NCBI GenBank assembly: GCA_041674525.1
Contig: JBAYVN010000001.1
Coordinates: 49,193-113,192, forward strand
DNA from: SHYQ01 sp041674525
GTDB taxonomy: Bacteria > Chloroflexota > Dehalococcoidia > UBA2979
Reading direction: 5' to 3'
DNA: 64,000 nucleotides
Both the position numbers and the translations under genes were made by a program. The number at the start of each line of letters is the position of its first letter. Within the stretch, counting starts at the first letter, position 1. Below, piece after piece: positions 62,172-64,000 of this stretch. Below the pieces are notes generated by a model. The model was not told the DNA's origin. It saw only the letters and a program-made list of their open reading frames with translations, and made no database searches.

Positions 62172-62416
62172 CTACGACTTCGGCTTCTGGCCACCAACAC
62201 GGTCGTCGAGTTCGTCGGGCGGGATGTCGGCAACCACTGCCGCCAGCAATCGCCGCCAGAGTTCGTTCCAGGCTTCGGTGCGCGGACCATCGACCCAGAT
62301 GGTGGTGATTGGGATCGGTGCAACTGACTGAGATTGCGCCGGTACTTTCTTCGCGGGTGACTTCCCTTTGGCGCGCTGCTGGGCTGGACGTCGGGAGGTT
62401 CATTCGACCGTTCCAT
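62172..62416 (-). pseudogene. Small hypothetical gene with a frameshift
   Basis: ATG 62416 starts MERSNEPPDVQPSSAPKG. Near 62355 (in AAAGGGAAGTC) the coding signal changes frame to SPAKKVPAQSQSVAPIPITT, then IWVDGPRTEAWNELWRRLLA and AVVADIPPDELDD, stopping at 62172. The 245-nt length is not a multiple of three. No family is recognised. It lies between tacT and attR. Confidence 0.5.
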
Positions 62417-62505
62417 CGGGAGCTCCTTGTCTCTCCTTCGATTCACTGTGCTGAGACGCATTGTCCCGTCGGACCGGCCCCCGCGACACGAACGGCGACG
62501 AAGAA

Positions 62506-62619
62506 CAGGAGTACTAGAGGAGTACACACGCGACGACGAGCATGACCAACCGTGATCGTCGATGGACGATTCTGAATCTGAGGTGGACGCCGGTACACCT
62601 CCTTTGACGCCCCACTCGG
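62506..62619. repeat. Right arm repeats of the nrdJ island
   Basis: 62506-62527 holds AGGAGTAC twice and matches 56558-56579 with one mismatch. TGACGCCCCACTCGG at 62605-62619 is the inverted copy of 56545-56559. No gene is seen between 62417 and 62621; this is the right arm. Confidence 0.6.
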
Positions 62620-62621
62620 CA

Positions 62622-62646
62622 TGCATGAACTGCGGTGCGACGAGCG
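62622..62646 (+). repeat. attR of the nrdJ island, 25 bp
   Basis: Exact copy of 56468-56492. It is followed by GAGTGCAGTTAG, which reads Glu-Cys-Ser-stop in the nrdJ frame and is the displaced native gene end. Confidence 0.88.
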
Positions 62647-62751
62647 AGTGCAGTTAGCAGCGCGAGTCGAATCCGCATCTGAACAAGCGCCGTGGAAACC
62701 TCCATGCAGCCTCCCCGGCCCGCCTTGAGTCGGCGGCTTGCCGTATCAGAG

Positions 62752-62781
62752 CAGGAAGCCCGCCGAGACGCGGGCTTCCTG
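62752..62781. terminator. Strong terminator, originally between nrdJ and the binding-protein gene
   Basis: A perfect 12-bp stem (CAGGAAGCCCGC and its complement) has a CGAGAC loop. It sits about 95 bp after the displaced nrdJ stop and 45 bp after the convergent binding-protein gene, so it is probably bidirectional. Confidence 0.8.
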
Positions 62782-62826
62782 GCGAGGTCGCGCCGCCGGA
62801 TTGGCAGCGCGCACGCGGAATGATGG

Positions 62827-63999
62827 CTACTTGAACCAGAGGAAGGCGTCGCGGAAGGAGCTCTGGTACGAGAACTCCGACTGCCCCTCGTAGTTCTGCA
62901 CGTTGGGATCCCACGCCAGCGGCGAGGTCGGCTGCGGCCGGTAGGTGGCGTACGCCTGGTCCACCGACCGCTGCTGGATCTTGTTGGCGACGACTTTCGC
63001 TTCCTCAGGTCCCTTTGCCGACGTGAACTCGGTCAGCCATTGATCCATCTGCGAGTCGCGGACGAAGGCGTGGTTGCGGTTGGAGGTCCTGCTGAACCGA
63101 TCGAAGAGCTGCTGCTGGATGCGGTCAAGGTTGTCCGGACCGTACAGCATCCCGTTCCAGCCGTTGGGGTCCGTGGTGTAGTAGATATTGGCGATCCAGT
63201 TGTTGTAGTCGTAGACCTTCAGCTTGGCCTTGATCCCGATCTTCTGCAGCGAGTTGATCAGGAGCGTCGCTTCTGGTGTGTAGCTCTCGTTGTACGGGTA
63301 CATGTGCATCAGGTACTCCGTGCTGCTCGAGACGCCTGCAGCCTGAACGAGCTTCGTCGCCTCGTCCGGGTTGTACTTGGCCCAGCCCGACACGTCAGCG
63401 GGCATCTTGGGCAGGTCGAGCTTCCAGTCCTCGTATCCCCACGTGATCGGGCCGCTCTCCAGCTTGTACGGGTTCTGGAGGGTCTTGCCCCACCCGTCGC
63501 GATCCACCGACATCGAGATCGCGCGGCGCACGCGCACGTCGTCAAACGGCTTCTCGATCGTCTTCACGAACAGCGCGTTGGTGTTGGTCGCGGCGTAGAC
63601 GTCGAGGTTCGTCCTGGCGTCCGGCCGGCTGGATTGGAGGGCGCCCAGCTGCCCCGGAGGAATGCTGAGCTTGAAGGTCTCCTTCGCCACGAACGCCCGC
63701 AGGCTGAGGGCGCTGCTGCCCACGAGGATCTTCAGGACCAGCATGTCGGGATACGGAATCCCGAAGACCTTCTTGTAGGCCGGGTTCGGCTTGTATCTCA
63801 CAAACGAACCGGGCTGGTACTGGTCGAGGATCCACGCCCCACCGCCCCGCGCCTTGTCCGAGCTCCAGGTCCCGGGGCCGGTCCACTCGTAGATCCCGTT
63901 CGGCAGGATCTGCGTGCTGTACGTGTTCATGTTGTTCGGGAACAGCCAGTTCGGAGTCTTGAGCTTGAACTGGACGGTCTGGTCGTCGATCGCGGTCAC
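62827..63999 (-). CDS. ABC transporter family 5 solute-binding protein, C-terminal part
   Basis: The last 390 residues of an SBP_bac_5 (oligopeptide/dipeptide-type) binding protein; the N-terminus and lipoprotein signal lie beyond the right edge. Typical segments are ILDQYQPGSFVRYKPNPAYK, EKPFDDVRVRRAISMSVDRD (the family motif), YNPDEATKLVQAAGV and LLINSLQKIGIKAKLKVYDY. It captures peptides, sugars or similar solutes outside the membrane for an ABC importer. The ligand is not predictable. Confidence 0.92.
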   Translation of the reverse strand: MTAIDDQTVQFKLKTPNWLFPNNMNTYSTQILPNGIYEWTGPGTWSSDKARGGGAWILDQYQPGSFVRYKPNPAYKKVFGIPYPDMLVLKILVGSSALSLRAFVAKETFKLSIPPGQLGALQSSRPDARTNLDVYAATNTNALFVKTIEKPFDDVRVRRAISMSVDRDGWGKTLQNPYKLESGPITWGYEDWKLDLPKMPADVSGWAKYNPDEATKLVQAAGVSSSTEYLMHMYPYNESYTPEATLLINSLQKIGIKAKLKVYDYNNWIANIYYTTDPNGWNGMLYGPDNLDRIQQQLFDRFSRTSNRNHAFVRDSQMDQWLTEFTSAKGPEEAKVVANKIQQRSVDQAYATYRPQPTSPLAWDPNVQNYEGQSEFSYQSSFRDAFLWFK

Positions 64000-64000
64000 C

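Larger units (their letters stand above)
56468..62646. mobile_element. Second genomic island, inserted in the 3' end of nrdJ
   Basis: This 6.2-kb block lies between 25-bp direct repeats. It holds a decayed tyrosine integrase and excisionase, a truncated replication-relaxation gene, and intact AbiE and TacAT toxin-antitoxin modules. Internal ends carry matching arm-type repeats. This is the layout of an integrative plasmid-like element that has lost mobility. Confidence 0.88.

Overview
The window comes from a high-GC bacterial chromosome. Gene content and codon use fit a Chloroflexota lineage, with Dehalococcoidia or Tepidiformia-like relatives the best guess: an adenosylcobalamin-dependent ribonucleotide reductase, a short GSII-type glutamine synthetase, SURF1, a DUF255 thioredoxin protein, and a small His/Cys-rich protein next to ffh. 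That placement is inference from gene content, not a phylogeny. tRNAs carry an encoded CCA. Several genes have a TANNNT -10 box exactly 6 nt before the start codon, which suggests leaderless transcription.

Positions 1-31 kb are ordinary chromosomal core. They hold the start of metF, MFS transporters, a GNAT acetyltransferase, the DUF255 protein, an alkaline-phosphatase-fold enzyme, glutamine synthetase, SURF1, an M1 aminopeptidase, an exonuclease-BRCT protein, aconitase, DNA glycosylase Tag, a cupredoxin lipoprotein, three tRNAs (Val, Leu, Arg), uvrC-pcm, a Xer recombinase, enolase, GAPDH, ffh and rpsP-khpA-rimM. This stretch ends at tRNA-Ala(CGC).

Positions 31,009-46,471 are an integrated phage-derived element between 17-bp repeats of the tRNA-Ala 3' end. 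It has a large serine recombinase whose last codons are antisense to the tRNA. A 16-gene chain of start/stop-overlapping early genes follows (clamp-like protein, adenine methylase, RusA-like resolvase, J-domain protein, transglycosylase-like protein). A packaging block has HNH, small and large terminase and a truncated portal. A putative replication initiator gene contains an array of palindromic iterons. Capsid and tail genes are absent, and the portal is cut off at an apparent deletion junction. A lower-GC cargo gene runs the opposite way at 40.5-41.2 kb.

Positions 46.7-56.5 kb are core again: an MFS protein, a cyclic-nucleotide-domain protein, tRNA-Arg(CCT), a BNR-repeat protein, a TauE-type exporter, an Xaa-Pro aminopeptidase and nrdJ. 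nrdJ has a consensus DnaA box in its upstream region.

Positions 56,468-62,646 are a second island, inserted into the last codons of nrdJ. Its 25-bp flanking repeats encode the C-terminal Cys motif. Its mobility genes (tyrosine integrase, excisionase, replication-relaxation protein) are frameshifted or truncated, while its two toxin-antitoxin modules (AbiEi-AbiEii and TacA-TacT) are intact. The displaced native 3' end of nrdJ and its terminator lie beyond the right repeat. The window ends in a partial ABC-transporter solute-binding protein.
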